Positions 20,292 to 28,956 of a stretch of DNA of 64,000 bases are shown one piece after another; the stretch's first letter is position 1, and each line of letters starts with the position of its first letter. Below the pieces are notes generated by a model that searched no databases, had not been told where the DNA came from, and saw only the letters and a program-made list of their open reading frames with translations. The stretch covers positions 41,885 to 105,884 of the forward strand of contig CADAIL010000004.1 in NCBI GenBank assembly GCA_902788035.1. The letters are read 5' to 3'. This DNA is from an uncultured Lachnospiraceae bacterium (GTDB lineage Bacteria > Bacillota > Clostridia > Lachnospirales > Lachnospiraceae). A program made the position numbers and the translations under genes.

Positions 20292-20759
20292 TCAATCTTT
20301 CGGATGAATACTGTATGTCTCCTCAATATCCGTAATCATCTGAACTCTGCGGGCATGTCTTTCTCCCTCGAACTCCGCATTAAAGAAAGCAGCGACAATA
20401 TCCTTAGCCAGCTCACGCCCGACGACACGGGCGCCAAGGGATATGATATTGGCGTTATTGTGCTGCACAGACAATCTCGCGGAATACGGTTCGCTGCATA
20501 CGCACGCACGGATACCCGGTATCTTATTGGCGGCAAGCGAGATTCCTACTCCCGTTCCGCAGATCAGCACGCCCTTTTCAACTTCCCCGCGCATAATTGC
20601 TTCGCCGACTTTTCTTCCGAATTCCGGATAATCATCTGCACGGTCATTCGGGTCATAGTTGCCATAGTCAACACATTCATGTCCCATTTCTTTGAGGAAT
20701 TCCATGAGTGCCAGCTTAAGTTCCACGCCTGCGTGGTCACATCCAAAACCGATTTTCAT
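20292..20759 (-). CDS. rpiB: ribose-5-phosphate isomerase B
   Basis: Interconverts ribose-5-phosphate and ribulose-5-phosphate in the non-oxidative pentose phosphate pathway. The 155 residues match RpiB/LacAB: MKIGFGCDHAGVELK at the start (phosphate and His contacts), YPEFGRKVGEAI, the catalytic-cysteine loop GVLICGTGVGISLAANKIPG, and CSEPYSARLSVQHNNANIISLGARV. AAAGGAGAG precedes the ATG. It stands alone after a tRNA gene and its terminator. Some RpiB-like proteins act on allose- or galactose-6-phosphate; no such genes are nearby, so the housekeeping role is favoured. Confidence 0.95.
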   Translation of the reverse strand: MKIGFGCDHAGVELKLALMEFLKEMGHECVDYGNYDPNDRADDYPEFGRKVGEAIMRGEVEKGVLICGTGVGISLAANKIPGIRACVCSEPYSARLSVQHNNANIISLGARVVGRELAKDIVAAFFNAEFEGERHARRVQMITDIEETYSIHPKD

Positions 20760-20792
20760 TACTGCTCTCTCCTTTATTTCGCCGATATAAAC

Positions 20793-20818
20793 TAAAAGCC
20801 ACCGGCTACCCGATGGCT
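20793..20818 (-). terminator. terminator after tRNA-Val(CAC)
   Basis: AGCCATCGG pairs with CCGGTGGCT (one G-T pair) around a four-base loop, followed by TTTT on the minus strand. Confidence 0.75.
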
Positions 20819-20821
20819 GTA

Positions 20822-20893
20822 TGGACGATGCAGGGCTCGAACCTGTAACCCCTCACACGTGAAGCGAGTGCTCTCCCATTGAGCTAATCGTCC
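20822..20893 (-). tRNA. tRNA-Val (anticodon CAC)
   Basis: Folds as a tRNA: acceptor arms GGACGAT/ATCGTCC, D arm GCTC...GAGC, anticodon stem CTCGC/GTGAG with loop TTCACGT giving anticodon CAC, and T loop TTCGAGC. One mismatch lies at the base of the T stem. Discriminator A; the CCA end is not encoded. The CAC anticodon reads only GTG. Confidence 0.93.
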
Positions 20894-20900
20894 AAGAGGT

Positions 20901-20930
20901 ATTATATCATTAATGCGCCCTGTTTTGCAA
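20901..20930 (-). promoter_or_regulatory. promoter for tRNA-Val(CAC)
   Basis: TTGCAA (20925-20930), 18-base spacer, perfect TATAAT (20901-20906), a few bases before the tRNA. Confidence 0.8.
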
Positions 20931-20937
20931 CTATATT

Positions 20938-21669
20938 TTAATTGAGATACCGACCTTCGATGACCTGTTCAATTCTGCGGTCGAACGAACGGAAAGTCAT
21001 GACAAGCCCCTTGATGTAGACTATTGAGTAACCGATGCCCGCCAGAGCGAGACCGCTCAGGACATCACCTACAGAGTGCTGCTTCAGGAACATCGTCGAG
21101 AGAATGATCAGCACGCACCAGACACACATCGGGATTCTGACCTTCTGAATCACGTTTCGATCTCTGGTCGTGAAGAGAGTGAACATCAACGCTGTCGTAT
21201 TGTAGACATGAATGCTCGGCCACACATTTGTCGCTGTGTCAATACTCCAGAGCCACCTGACCGCATCCACAAAGACATTGTCTCTGGCTATATGCCACGG
21301 TCTCAGTGTCAGTGCTGTTGGATAGATCGTTGACACGACCAGAAATACTGTCATGCCGAACATGAGTATTGTCACGAGCTTATCATAGGCTTCTCTGTCA
21401 TAGAAAAAGAGAAATGATACCCATGCCGCCTGAAGCGCAAACCATGAAATATACGGAACGATGAATATTTCCGCAAATGGTATCATTCTGTCAATAACGG
21501 ATGCCAGATCATGATATCTGGCCCTCGGAATTTCCTCCAGCAGCTTGAACCAGAGCAGATATCCGATCAGATATAATATGAACGGTATTGCATGTTCCAG
21601 CTTCTGTTCAACAAAAAATCTCACAAAGCGATTCATCAGGTCTTTAATGAATACATTTTCCTTCTGCAT
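20938..21669 (-). CDS. PAP2-superfamily membrane phosphatase
   Basis: Predicted integral membrane lipid phosphatase or phosphotransferase of the PAP2/phosphatidic acid phosphatase type, 243 residues with about six hydrophobic segments. Motifs visible: a reduced first motif around LTLRPWH, the second with catalytic histidine in PSIHVYNT (about residue 165-172), and the third in KQHSVGDVLSG with the second catalytic His (about 208). Typical substrates are undecaprenyl diphosphate, phosphatidate or inositol phospholipids; none can be chosen from the sequence. The first motif lacks the full K-x6-RP form, so activity is likely but not certain. It has its own promoter at 21725-21753 and no evident partner. 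Confidence 0.82.
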   Translation of the reverse strand: MQKENVFIKDLMNRFVRFFVEQKLEHAIPFILYLIGYLLWFKLLEEIPRARYHDLASVIDRMIPFAEIFIVPYISWFALQAAWVSFLFFYDREAYDKLVTILMFGMTVFLVVSTIYPTALTLRPWHIARDNVFVDAVRWLWSIDTATNVWPSIHVYNTTALMFTLFTTRDRNVIQKVRIPMCVWCVLIILSTMFLKQHSVGDVLSGLALAGIGYSIVYIKGLVMTFRSFDRRIEQVIEGRYLN

Positions 21670-21724
21670 TGTCTACGATTCACTCCCGCATTAATGCATA
21701 TACTGTAAATTCGCTCCGTTTCGT

Positions 21725-21753
21725 ATTCTAGACCCGATTCCGCATAAATTCAA
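21725..21753 (-). promoter_or_regulatory. promoter for the PAP2 gene
   Basis: TTGAAT (21748-21753), 17-base spacer, TAGAAT (21725-21730) on the minus strand. The following 100 bases up to the palindromic element show no other feature. Confidence 0.68.
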
Positions 21754-21860
21754 TAGTTCTTTTTGTTTTTTGACGCATACATGAACCTCCACCCTCCATG
21801 CGGTGCGGCAGCTCCTATGGCCGTGGTACTCTGCTGCTGCACTTCATAGAGCCCATCATA

Positions 21861-22057
21861 ACAGTTCAGACAGGCTGCAAGCCATCTCTCGGATCCGGCG
21901 CAGACATCATCTTCATCGAAATACGCAGGTCCTATCTGAGAGCTTAGCAATGCACATGCATTGCTGATCTCTCAGTGAAGGACCTGCAATGTTTTTCTCA
22001 CGAAGATGTATGCTCTGCTGCCGGAATCGAAATGATGATGCAGCCTGTCTGAACTGT
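21861..22057. repeat. 197-base palindromic repeat element, full copy
   Basis: Perfect 18-base terminal inverted repeats: ACAGTTCAGACAGGCTGC at 21861-21878 and its inverse at 22040-22057. The centre is itself a nearly complete palindrome (GCAGGTCCTATCTGAGAGC... to ...CTCTCAGTGAAGGACCTGC, with AGCAATGCA/TGCATTGCT at its tip). The whole element can fold into one long hairpin as DNA cruciform or RNA. It codes for nothing convincing. It ends four bases from the stop codon of the phosphodiesterase gene. Confidence 0.85.
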
Positions 22058-22060
22058 CAC

Positions 22061-23203
22061 TCAGTACTTAACGCGGAAATCGACAGATCTTGGATCCGGC
22101 GGAACATCAGTGGATTCTACGCTCGTTATGCTGATATACCTCTGATTGCCGAGCCGGCTCATCATATCCTCGATCTGTTCAGGAGTCCCCTGGGCTTCCA
22201 TCTCAACACGTCCGTCGTAGAGATTCCTCACCCAGCCGGTCACCCCGACATGCTGAGCTATATAAGTGGAGTGATATCTGAAGCCAACTCCCTGAACTCT
22301 TCCGTCAATAAACATATGCTTTCTTACAATATTCATAGGTACAGTTCCTTTCGCGGCGGCAAGCATTGCCTCTTTTTTCGCCGCATCCATCTCCGGCGGT
22401 GTAAAATGCTCGAAGATAAATACGTCATAGCATTCACGCATCTCCTCGATTTCCTCCGCGCTGTGAATCGTCCAGCCGACCATTGAGGCACCGCAGACAT
22501 ATCTCAGAAATCCGAACGCTTTTGTATGGATATCCTTCTTATTATATGCGATGAAGTCAGGCTTAGTGAGGAAATTGAGCAGGCACCATGTCAGCGCAAG
22601 GCTCATTATTCCCTCATCGACAAAGCGTTCCGTGAGCTGTCCTCTGACCACCTGGGGATGATTCTTCCGGAACCAGCGGACGACTTTGGGGTGAAAAGAC
22701 TCTATACAATAGTCCCCCTCATAGGCATCCAGGCAGAATGCCACCTCTCTGCACAGCTGATCGATATCCGAATCTTTTTCTGCCTTGATCTCAACAATGA
22801 GAGGCACCCTCCCATGTATATTCTGAAGTACTTCCCAGAATATCGGGATGGGTTCCTCCGAATTGAAAAGCCTGAGTCCGAGCAGCTTCCCCAGACTATG
22901 GTCTTCAATGCTCCCCTCCGCTCCTGTCGCCCTCTTTAGTGTTGGGTCATGGAAGCAGACCATCTGACAATCATCGGTCATGCGCACATCCAGTTCGATA
23001 CCGTAACCTGCTTCTGCCGCTTTCTCGTAGGCCGCCATAGAGTTCTCAGGTGCTGGACCGTCATTATCGTAGAGACCGCGGTGAGCGATGTACTGCGCTT
23101 TGAAGACCTGCATACGCTCTTTTCTCTTATTATACGGCCAGACAGCGTAGACCAGGAACGCTGTCAGAAGAAACACTACTATTATTACGATCTTTATTGC
23201 CAT
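22061..23203 (-). CDS. glycerophosphodiester phosphodiesterase fused to acylphosphatase
   Basis: A 380-residue protein with two enzyme domains in one frame. Residues 3-22 are a membrane anchor. Residues 36-270 are a GDPD TIM barrel, which cuts glycerophosphodiesters to glycerol-3-phosphate and an alcohol: His41-Arg42 (AHRGLYD), Glu70 and Asp72 (IELDVR) and His85 (CFHDP) are all in place. Residues 290-380 are a complete acylphosphatase, with the phosphate loop GRVQGVGFR (catalytic Arg309) and Asn327 in GWVRN at the exact 18-residue spacing of the family. Met290 has AAAGGAA upstream, so a free 91-residue acylphosphatase may also be made from an internal start at 22336. Why the two activities are joined is unknown. 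Confidence 0.9.
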   Translation of the reverse strand: MAIKIVIIVVFLLTAFLVYAVWPYNKRKERMQVFKAQYIAHRGLYDNDGPAPENSMAAYEKAAEAGYGIELDVRMTDDCQMVCFHDPTLKRATGAEGSIEDHSLGKLLGLRLFNSEEPIPIFWEVLQNIHGRVPLIVEIKAEKDSDIDQLCREVAFCLDAYEGDYCIESFHPKVVRWFRKNHPQVVRGQLTERFVDEGIMSLALTWCLLNFLTKPDFIAYNKKDIHTKAFGFLRYVCGASMVGWTIHSAEEIEEMRECYDVFIFEHFTPPEMDAAKKEAMLAAAKGTVPMNIVRKHMFIDGRVQGVGFRYHSTYIAQHVGVTGWVRNLYDGRVEMEAQGTPEQIEDMMSRLGNQRYISITSVESTDVPPDPRSVDFRVKY

Positions 23204-23333
23204 ACGATGACCTCTCCAGCTGTCTCCCCTATCGAACCCCTGGGGAGCCGCTTAATCTTATGTGTCCATTTTACACCATTCGGAACTGTATGTAATGCTC
23301 TCAGTTATATTTTCTAAAATTTGAAAATAATGC

Positions 23334-23362
23334 TTGCTAAACCAAGGATCGTCTGCTATAAT
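23334..23362 (+). promoter_or_regulatory. promoter for tRNA-Val(GAC)
   Basis: TTGCTA (23334-23339), 17-base spacer, perfect TATAAT (23357-23362), about 30 bases before the tRNA. Confidence 0.8.
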
Positions 23363-23392
23363 TCATTTTGTTGCACCGCAAGGAGCACAGAT

Positions 23393-23465
23393 GGAAAGTT
23401 AGCTCAGCTGGGAGAGCATCCGCTTGACGTGTGGAAGGTCGTAGGTTCGAGCCCTATACTTTCCA
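23393..23465 (+). tRNA. tRNA-Val (anticodon GAC)
   Basis: Acceptor arms GGAAAGT/ACTTTCC, D arm GCTC...GAGC, anticodon stem TCCGC/GTGGA with loop TTGACGT giving GAC, T stem-loop GTAGG TTCGAGC CCTAT. Discriminator A; CCA is not encoded. It reads GTC and GTT. Confidence 0.94.
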
Positions 23466-23467
23466 GG

Positions 23468-23498
23468 AAGGCATCGCCGAAAGGCGGTGCCTTTTTTG
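23468..23498 (+). terminator. terminator after tRNA-Val(GAC)
   Basis: AAGGCATCGCC and GGCGGTGCCTT around a GAAA tetraloop, followed by T6. Confidence 0.95.
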
Positions 23499-23510
23499 TA
23501 TTCGTGTGCG

Positions 23511-23550
23511 AAAATCGAGCAGGCGGGATTTTCCCGCCTGCTCGATTTTA
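23511..23550 (-). terminator. bidirectional terminator after the ABC exporter operon
   Basis: AAAATCGAGCAGGCGGG pairs with CCCGCCTGCTCGATTTT around a short loop; T-runs on both strands. A close relative of this palindrome lies at 35028-35050. Confidence 0.88.
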
Positions 23551-23573
23551 GTTAACCTTTGGTCGTGATCAGA

Positions 23574-25538
23574 TCACGAACTCACTTCCATACCGGTATA
23601 CAACTGATAATACTTACCCTTCTGGGCAATCAGGTCATCATGTGTGCCGCGCTCAATAATACGGCCTTGCTCGAGAACCATAATGCAGTCCGAATTGCGG
23701 ACGGTCGAGAGACGGTGGGCGATGACAAATGAAGTGCGGCCTGAAATAAGCTTATCCATTCCCTCCTGGACAATACGCTCCGTGCGGGAGTCGATCGAGC
23801 TCGTCGCCTCGTCGAGGATGAGGACCGGCGGATCCGCGATGGCAGCGCGGGCAATTGCGAGAAGCTGCCGCTGTCCCTGGGAGAGGTTGGAGCCGTCGCC
23901 GTGGAGCATCGTATCGTAGCCCTGGGGAAGCCTTCTGATGAATCCGTCCGCATTTGCAAGACGCGCTGCGGCGTAGACTTCCTCATCCGTCGCGTCAAGC
24001 TTTCCGTACCGGATATTTTCCATGACCGTTGCCGTGAAGAGGTGCGTATCCTGGAGAACGATGCCCAGGGACCTTCGAAGGTCAGGCTTCTTTATCTTAT
24101 TGATATTGATGCCGTCGTAGCGGATCTTTCCGTCCTGAATATCATAGAAACGGTTGATCAGGTTCGTGATCGTCGTCTTGCCTGCACCGGTGGAACCAAC
24201 AAACGCGATCTTCTGACCCGGATTCGCGTACAGCTTGACATCATGCAGGACCATTTTGTCAGGATTATAGCCAAAATCAACGCCGAGCATAACAATCTCG
24301 CCTTTTTGCTGCTGGTACGTTGTCGTATTGTCCGCTTTATGATAGTGTTTCCACGCCCAATGTCCGGTGCGCTTATCGGTCTCGGTGATCGTGCCGTCTT
24401 CCGCAATCTCGGCATTGACCAGCATGACGTATCCGTCATCGTACTCAGGCTCTTCGTCGAGCAGCTTAAACACTCTGTCCGCACCCGCGAGAGCCATGAC
24501 TACGGAATTGAGCTGCATCGAGATCTGATTGATCGGCATCGAGAAGCTCTTGTTAAAAGTGAGGAACGACGCAAGTTTGCCGACCGTCATGCTGTGCCCG
24601 AAGACCATGAGCGCGCCTCCGGCGACCGCGCATATAACATAGCTCAGATTGCCGAGCTGCGCGTTTATAGGTCCGAGAATATTCGCGAATCTGTTCGCCT
24701 TGTTGGCACTGTCGAACAGCCTATCATTCAGTTCATTGAACTCCTCGATCGCTTCATCCTCGTGGTTGAAGACCTTGACGACTTTCTGGCCCGCCATCAT
24801 CTCCTCGATGTAGCCGTTGACTGTACCGATATCCCTCTGCTGCTTCACAAAGAAACGACCTGACTGGCCGGCAACTTTTCCGCTCACGAACAATGTCACA
24901 GCGACCATGACGCAGGTCACGGCTGTCAGAGGAACGGAAAGGATCAGCATGGAGATGAACACGCTGATGATCGTGATCAGACTGTTCAGGAACTGAGGCA
25001 TGGACTGGCTGATCATCTGGCGCAGTGTGTCAATATCGTTCGTATACATGGACATTATGTCGCCATGACTGTGGGTATCGAAATATCTGATCGGAAGACT
25101 CTCCATATGCTCGAACATCTCCTTGCGAAGATCGCGCAGAGTCCCCTGAGTGACAACGACCATGATTCTCTGGTGTGCATAGGACGCTATAACACCGATC
25201 GCATAAAAGCATGCGACGCGCAGTATAGCGGAAAGCAGCGGTGAGTAATCCGGATTTTCCGAACCGATGAGGGGGGTGATGTAGCTGTCGATGAGCGTTC
25301 TCATGAACATGGTTCCCTGAACATTGGCAAGCGCCGCCGTCAGAATACAAATCACCACAACCGCCAGATGGAACTTGTATCTCCTGCCTACATATGCCAT
25401 AAGGCGTTTGAAGATTTCTCCGGCATTATCGACTTTGACTTTGACGCCGCGCATCTGGCGACCGCCGGCACCGGATTTTCTTGCTTTTTCTATCTCTTCA
25501 GGAGTAAGCGTCTCGCTAGCTTTCTTCTTGTCAGCCAT
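23574..25538 (-). CDS. ABC exporter, second subunit (canonical NBD)
   Basis: Half-transporter with a six-helix type IV membrane domain (about residues 35-340) and a nucleotide-binding domain (about 410-654). It shows Walker A GSTGAGKTTI, signature NLSQGQRQLLAIARAA, and Walker B with the catalytic glutamate VLILDEATSSID. Between the two domains sits an insertion of about 35 residues (EPEYDDGYVMLVNAE...). It should pair with the next-upstream gene to form a heterodimeric exporter of the BmrC/D or LmrC/D type that moves lipids, drugs or peptides outward. Translation is coupled: its ATG overlaps the upstream stop codon in TGATG at 25538-25540. Substrate cannot be inferred. Confidence 0.93.
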   Translation of the reverse strand: MADKKKASETLTPEEIEKARKSGAGGRQMRGVKVKVDNAGEIFKRLMAYVGRRYKFHLAVVVICILTAALANVQGTMFMRTLIDSYITPLIGSENPDYSPLLSAILRVACFYAIGVIASYAHQRIMVVVTQGTLRDLRKEMFEHMESLPIRYFDTHSHGDIMSMYTNDIDTLRQMISQSMPQFLNSLITIISVFISMLILSVPLTAVTCVMVAVTLFVSGKVAGQSGRFFVKQQRDIGTVNGYIEEMMAGQKVVKVFNHEDEAIEEFNELNDRLFDSANKANRFANILGPINAQLGNLSYVICAVAGGALMVFGHSMTVGKLASFLTFNKSFSMPINQISMQLNSVVMALAGADRVFKLLDEEPEYDDGYVMLVNAEIAEDGTITETDKRTGHWAWKHYHKADNTTTYQQQKGEIVMLGVDFGYNPDKMVLHDVKLYANPGQKIAFVGSTGAGKTTITNLINRFYDIQDGKIRYDGININKIKKPDLRRSLGIVLQDTHLFTATVMENIRYGKLDATDEEVYAAARLANADGFIRRLPQGYDTMLHGDGSNLSQGQRQLLAIARAAIADPPVLILDEATSSIDSRTERIVQEGMDKLISGRTSFVIAHRLSTVRNSDCIMVLEQGRIIERGTHDDLIAQKGKYYQLYTGMEVSS

Positions 25539-27316
25539 CACTTTTCGCCTCCTTTCATGTCAAAATCACCGCCGCCGGCCATCTGAGTCTCGTAGACTTC
25601 CCTGTAGATGGAATTATTGTTAAGGAGATTTGCCGGCGTGTCGAAACCGCTGACTTTGCCTTCATCCATAACGATGACCCGGTCAGCGCCCTCGACAGAA
25701 GATATTCTCTGCGCAATAATGATCTTAGTCGTGCCGGGGATGAATTCCTTCATGGCTTTGCGGATCCTGGCATCCGTAGCCGTATCGACTGCGGAAGTAG
25801 AATCATCGAGTATCAGGACCTTCGGTTTCTTGATCAGGGCCCGGGCGATGCAGAGACGCTGCCTCTGTCCGCCGGACACGTTTGTTCCTCCCTGTTCTAT
25901 ATAAGTGTTGTATCCGTCAGGCATCCTCTCAATGAACTCATCGGCGCAGGCCATGCGGCAGGCTTCGATGCACTCTTCCTCTGTCGCGTCCGGACGGCCC
26001 CACCGCAGATTCTCAAGAATCGTTCCCGAGAAGAGAACATTCTTCTGCAAGACGACGGATACTTCATCCCTCAGCACGGTCAGGTCATAACTCCGCACAT
26101 CAATGCCGCCGACGTCAAGAGATCCCTCGCTCACGTCATAAAGCCGCGAGATCAGATTGACCAATGAGGATTTCGCGGAACCCGTGCCGCCGATCACGCC
26201 GATCGTCTCACCCGACTTAATATGCAGGTCAATATCTTTCAGAACAAACTCACTGCTGCCCTTTCTGTACGAGAAATTGACATGGTTGAAATCGATGGAT
26301 CCGTTCGGGACTTCCATGACCGGATTCTCCGGATTTACGATATCACTCTGCTCTTCTATGACTTCCGCAATACGCTCCGCAGATGCCGATGACATTGTAA
26401 TCATGATAAAGACCATTCCCAGCATCATGAGGGACATCAAAATGTTCATACAGTACGCAAGAAGCGACATGAGCTCGCCGGTCGTGAGACTGTTCTGGAT
26501 GATCATGTGCGCGCCTACCCAGGAGATGAGCAGGATGACTGTGTACACTGTACCTGTCATGATCGGCATATTGACGATGACATTATATTCAGCTGTCTTG
26601 AAAAGATTGTAGATATTATCGGCAGCCTTGCCGAACTTGTCTATTTCGTAGCTCTCGCGGACATAGGCCTTGACGACACGGATGCCGGTAACATTCTCCT
26701 GAACGCTCTCATTCAGTGCGTCGTATTTCTTGAATACCTGGCGGAAATACTTTGTCGCTCTCTGCATGATAAAAAACAGGACAATAGCGAGAAGGATGAC
26801 CGCAACAAGATAGATCGACGCGATCCGGGAGTTGATGATAAACGCCATGATCATGGCAACAATCATGGAAAAAGGTGCCCTGATCGCCATGCGCAGGATC
26901 ATCTGGTACGCATTCTGTACATTTGTCACGTCCGTCGTAAGTCTGGTGACCAGACCGGATGTGCTGAACTTGTCGATGTTCGAGAATGAATATGTCTGGA
27001 TATTCCCGAACATAGCCTTTCTGAGATTCCTGGCAAGACCGGTCGATGCCATCGCACCGAAATAGCCGCCCATCACGCCGGTAAAGAGGCCTGCAAGGGC
27101 TAGTCCGATCATGCCTGAGCCAATAATCAGAATATGACGCATATCGCCCTTCTGGACGCCGTTATCAACGATCGACGCCATGAGGAGCGGTATCAATGTC
27201 TCAACTACAACTTCAAGGATCATAAAGCAGGGCGTCAGGAACGAGGCGGTCCTGAACTCTCTCACTTCCCGAAGGAGCACGCCGAAAATGTGCCCGTAAT
27301 TCTTTTTTGCTTCCAT
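25538..27316 (-). CDS. ABC exporter, first subunit (degenerate NBD)
   Basis: A 592-residue half-transporter: membrane domain about residues 15-320, nucleotide-binding domain about 345-585. Walker A reads GGTGSAKSSL, with Ala where Gly is usual; the signature NVSGGQRQRLCIARAL is canonical; Walker B ends VLILDDSTSAVD, with Asp in place of the catalytic Glu. That pattern marks the non-hydrolysing site of asymmetric heterodimers such as TM287/288 and BmrC/D. The start at 27316 follows AAGGAGA; an upstream frame to 27361 lacks homology. It forms an operon with the canonical partner, overlapping by one base. Confidence 0.93.
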   Translation of the reverse strand: MEAKKNYGHIFGVLLREVREFRTASFLTPCFMILEVVVETLIPLLMASIVDNGVQKGDMRHILIIGSGMIGLALAGLFTGVMGGYFGAMASTGLARNLRKAMFGNIQTYSFSNIDKFSTSGLVTRLTTDVTNVQNAYQMILRMAIRAPFSMIVAMIMAFIINSRIASIYLVAVILLAIVLFFIMQRATKYFRQVFKKYDALNESVQENVTGIRVVKAYVRESYEIDKFGKAADNIYNLFKTAEYNVIVNMPIMTGTVYTVILLISWVGAHMIIQNSLTTGELMSLLAYCMNILMSLMMLGMVFIMITMSSASAERIAEVIEEQSDIVNPENPVMEVPNGSIDFNHVNFSYRKGSSEFVLKDIDLHIKSGETIGVIGGTGSAKSSLVNLISRLYDVSEGSLDVGGIDVRSYDLTVLRDEVSVVLQKNVLFSGTILENLRWGRPDATEEECIEACRMACADEFIERMPDGYNTYIEQGGTNVSGGQRQRLCIARALIKKPKVLILDDSTSAVDTATDARIRKAMKEFIPGTTKIIIAQRISSVEGADRVIVMDEGKVSGFDTPANLLNNNSIYREVYETQMAGGGDFDMKGGEK

Positions 27317-27466
27317 AACAATGTTCTCCTTGGTACAAGAACGCAGGTCAATTCTCTGCATTTTTCACGAAAATCGGGTCCCGCAAGTGAGTCGAAAAGG
27401 CGGAACTGCCTCGTCGTTACAGCTGATTTGAGGACCTTCGTTTCATGCAGCAGAGTATCCCCCACT

Positions 27467-27496
27467 ATGATATATGCTAACACAATAGCCTGTAAA
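27467..27496 (-). promoter_or_regulatory. possible promoter for the ABC exporter operon
   Basis: TTTACA (27491-27496), 18-base spacer, TATCAT (27467-27472) on the minus strand, 150 bases before the first gene. The rest of the 393-base gap holds a hairpin at 27623-27680 and no coding region I can support. Confidence 0.5.
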
Positions 27497-27622
27497 ATGC
27501 ACCTGCCAATGTTTGACATTCGTTAACTATTTAATCTTCATCGCGCAATACTCGTGACGCAAGTCTGGATACGCGCGCAACAGACATTCTACGTATGTTT
27601 CAAGTCTCGCCGCACACAACTA

Positions 27623-27680
27623 AGAGACGATACCGGCTATCCCGGAATTAACTTCCGGATATCCGTGAATCGTCCCTCTG
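27623..27680 (-). other. long hairpin downstream of asnA
   Basis: Nested inverted repeats: AGAGACGAT with ATCGTCCCTCT outside and CCGGCTATCCCGGAA with TTCCGGATATCCG inside. It lies 30 bases beyond the asnA stop codon but has no strong T-run, so it may be a 3' end stabiliser or weak terminator. Confidence 0.5.
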
Positions 27681-27709
27681 CTTATCGATTTTCTATTTTC
27701 TCTTCATGC

Positions 27710-28717
27710 TTACAGCAGAACAATGCCATTCTCGGCACATTTCTTTCTCATTTCATCCGGCCAGATCGAGGCCTGAACTTCGCCGACATGCACTCTTCCG
27801 AGAAGCAGCATGCAGAGTCTTGACTGACCGATGCCGCCTCCGATTGAATACGGGAGTTCACCGGCAAGGAGCATTTTGTGATAGGGCAGCTTCTTTCTGT
27901 ACTGGCAATTGGCCTGCTCGAGCTGTGCGAGCATCGACTCCTCGCTGACACGAATACCCATGGAAGAAATCTCCAGCGCGCACTGAAGCGGCTCGAACCA
28001 GAAAATGATGTCACCGTTCAGATTCCAGTCATCATAGTCCGGAGCACGGCCGTCGTGCGGTTCGCCATCAAGCAGCGGCCAGCCTATCTTCTCGATAAAG
28101 ACAGCACCCTTCTCCTTTGTGATCAGGTTCTCACGCTCCTTGCGGGACTTGTCCGGCCATCTCTCCTCAAGTTCAGCCGTTGTCACAAAGCTGATTTTAT
28201 CAGGCAGCCTGTAGACTGCATCCGGCCATTTATACCAGACTTCGTGCTCCATGTGCTTAATAATCTTAAAGATAGTTTCGACTACAGTGTGGAGCACCTG
28301 CGGCGTCCGGTCCGCTTTTCTTATGACCATCTCCCAGTCCCACTGATCCACATAGCATGAGTGGAGGTTGTCCAGCTCCTCATCACGGCGGATTGCGTTC
28401 ATGTTCGTGTAGAGACCTTCGCCCGGCTCAAACCCGTAGCGCTTCAGGGCATATCGTTTCCATTTCGCGAGGGACTGTACTACTTCGAAGGTCTCGCCCG
28501 GTATAGATCTCATATCGAACTGTACCGGCCGCTCAACTCCGTTCAGATTATCATTAAGACCGGATGCCTGATCAACGAAAAGCGGCGCGGAAATTCTCTC
28601 GAGATTCATCTCACGACCGAATTCTTTCTGAAATGTATCCCTGATAAACTTGATTGCTGCCTGTGTCTCGCGCACAGTCATGTGCGGATCATAAGATTCC
28701 GGAAGTGTTAAGTTCAT
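27710..28717 (-). CDS. asnA: aspartate--ammonia ligase AsnA
   Basis: Makes asparagine from aspartate, ammonia and ATP; ammonia-dependent type, structurally related to class II aminoacyl-tRNA synthetases. The 335 residues are full length, with [20 protein letters not shown] near the start, AVQFD-like core ([12 protein letters not shown]), [11 protein letters not shown] and the closing [14 protein letters not shown] motif that binds ATP. The start at 28717 has AAAAGGAGGG upstream. The gene has a 230-base leader, long enough for a riboregulator, but I find no T-box sequence. Neighbours are unrelated. Confidence 0.97.
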   Translation of the reverse strand: MNLTLPESYDPHMTVRETQAAIKFIRDTFQKEFGREMNLERISAPLFVDQASGLNDNLNGVERPVQFDMRSIPGETFEVVQSLAKWKRYALKRYGFEPGEGLYTNMNAIRRDEELDNLHSCYVDQWDWEMVIRKADRTPQVLHTVVETIFKIIKHMEHEVWYKWPDAVYRLPDKISFVTTAELEERWPDKSRKERENLITKEKGAVFIEKIGWPLLDGEPHDGRAPDYDDWNLNGDIIFWFEPLQCALEISSMGIRVSEESMLAQLEQANCQYRKKLPYHKMLLAGELPYSIGGGIGQSRLCMLLLGRVHVGEVQASIWPDEMRKKCAENGIVLL

Positions 28718-28950
28718 GTGGTGTACCCTCCTTTTAATATTCTGCAAATGAGCGACAACGCCATCCGTCCTTCTCAGAAGAAAAATACGGGACTTATGCG
28801 AGCTCCGCCTGACAGTATTTCACTGCCGTGATCCGGCGTTCTTCACTCCGCAAGTATTATCAAAAACAAAAATGCACATCGAAGCCCAACTGATGACAGA
28901 ACGCCGTCGTCCACGCCACCGGTCAGATTCCGTGTGCTTGTAAAACTTAC
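28718..28950 (-). promoter_or_regulatory. long structured leader of asnA
   Basis: The stretch between promoter and gene contains a perfect 9-base inverted repeat, CGGCGTTCT (28898-28906, read on the minus strand) with AGAACGCCG (28834-28842), enclosing about 55 bases. There is no GGTGGNACC T-box motif and no terminator with a T-run, so a classic asparagine T-box is not supported. Function unknown. Confidence 0.4.
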
Positions 28951-28956
28951 CCGCAT

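Noticed and set aside
21750..21950. A 66-residue reading frame near the palindromic element
   Set aside because: Its sequence is largely the inverted repeat arm plus unrelated DNA, with no start signals and no similarity to known proteins.
28718..28950. Asparagine T-box riboswitch
   Set aside because: No GGTGGNACC motif and no terminator/antiterminator pair was found in the leader.
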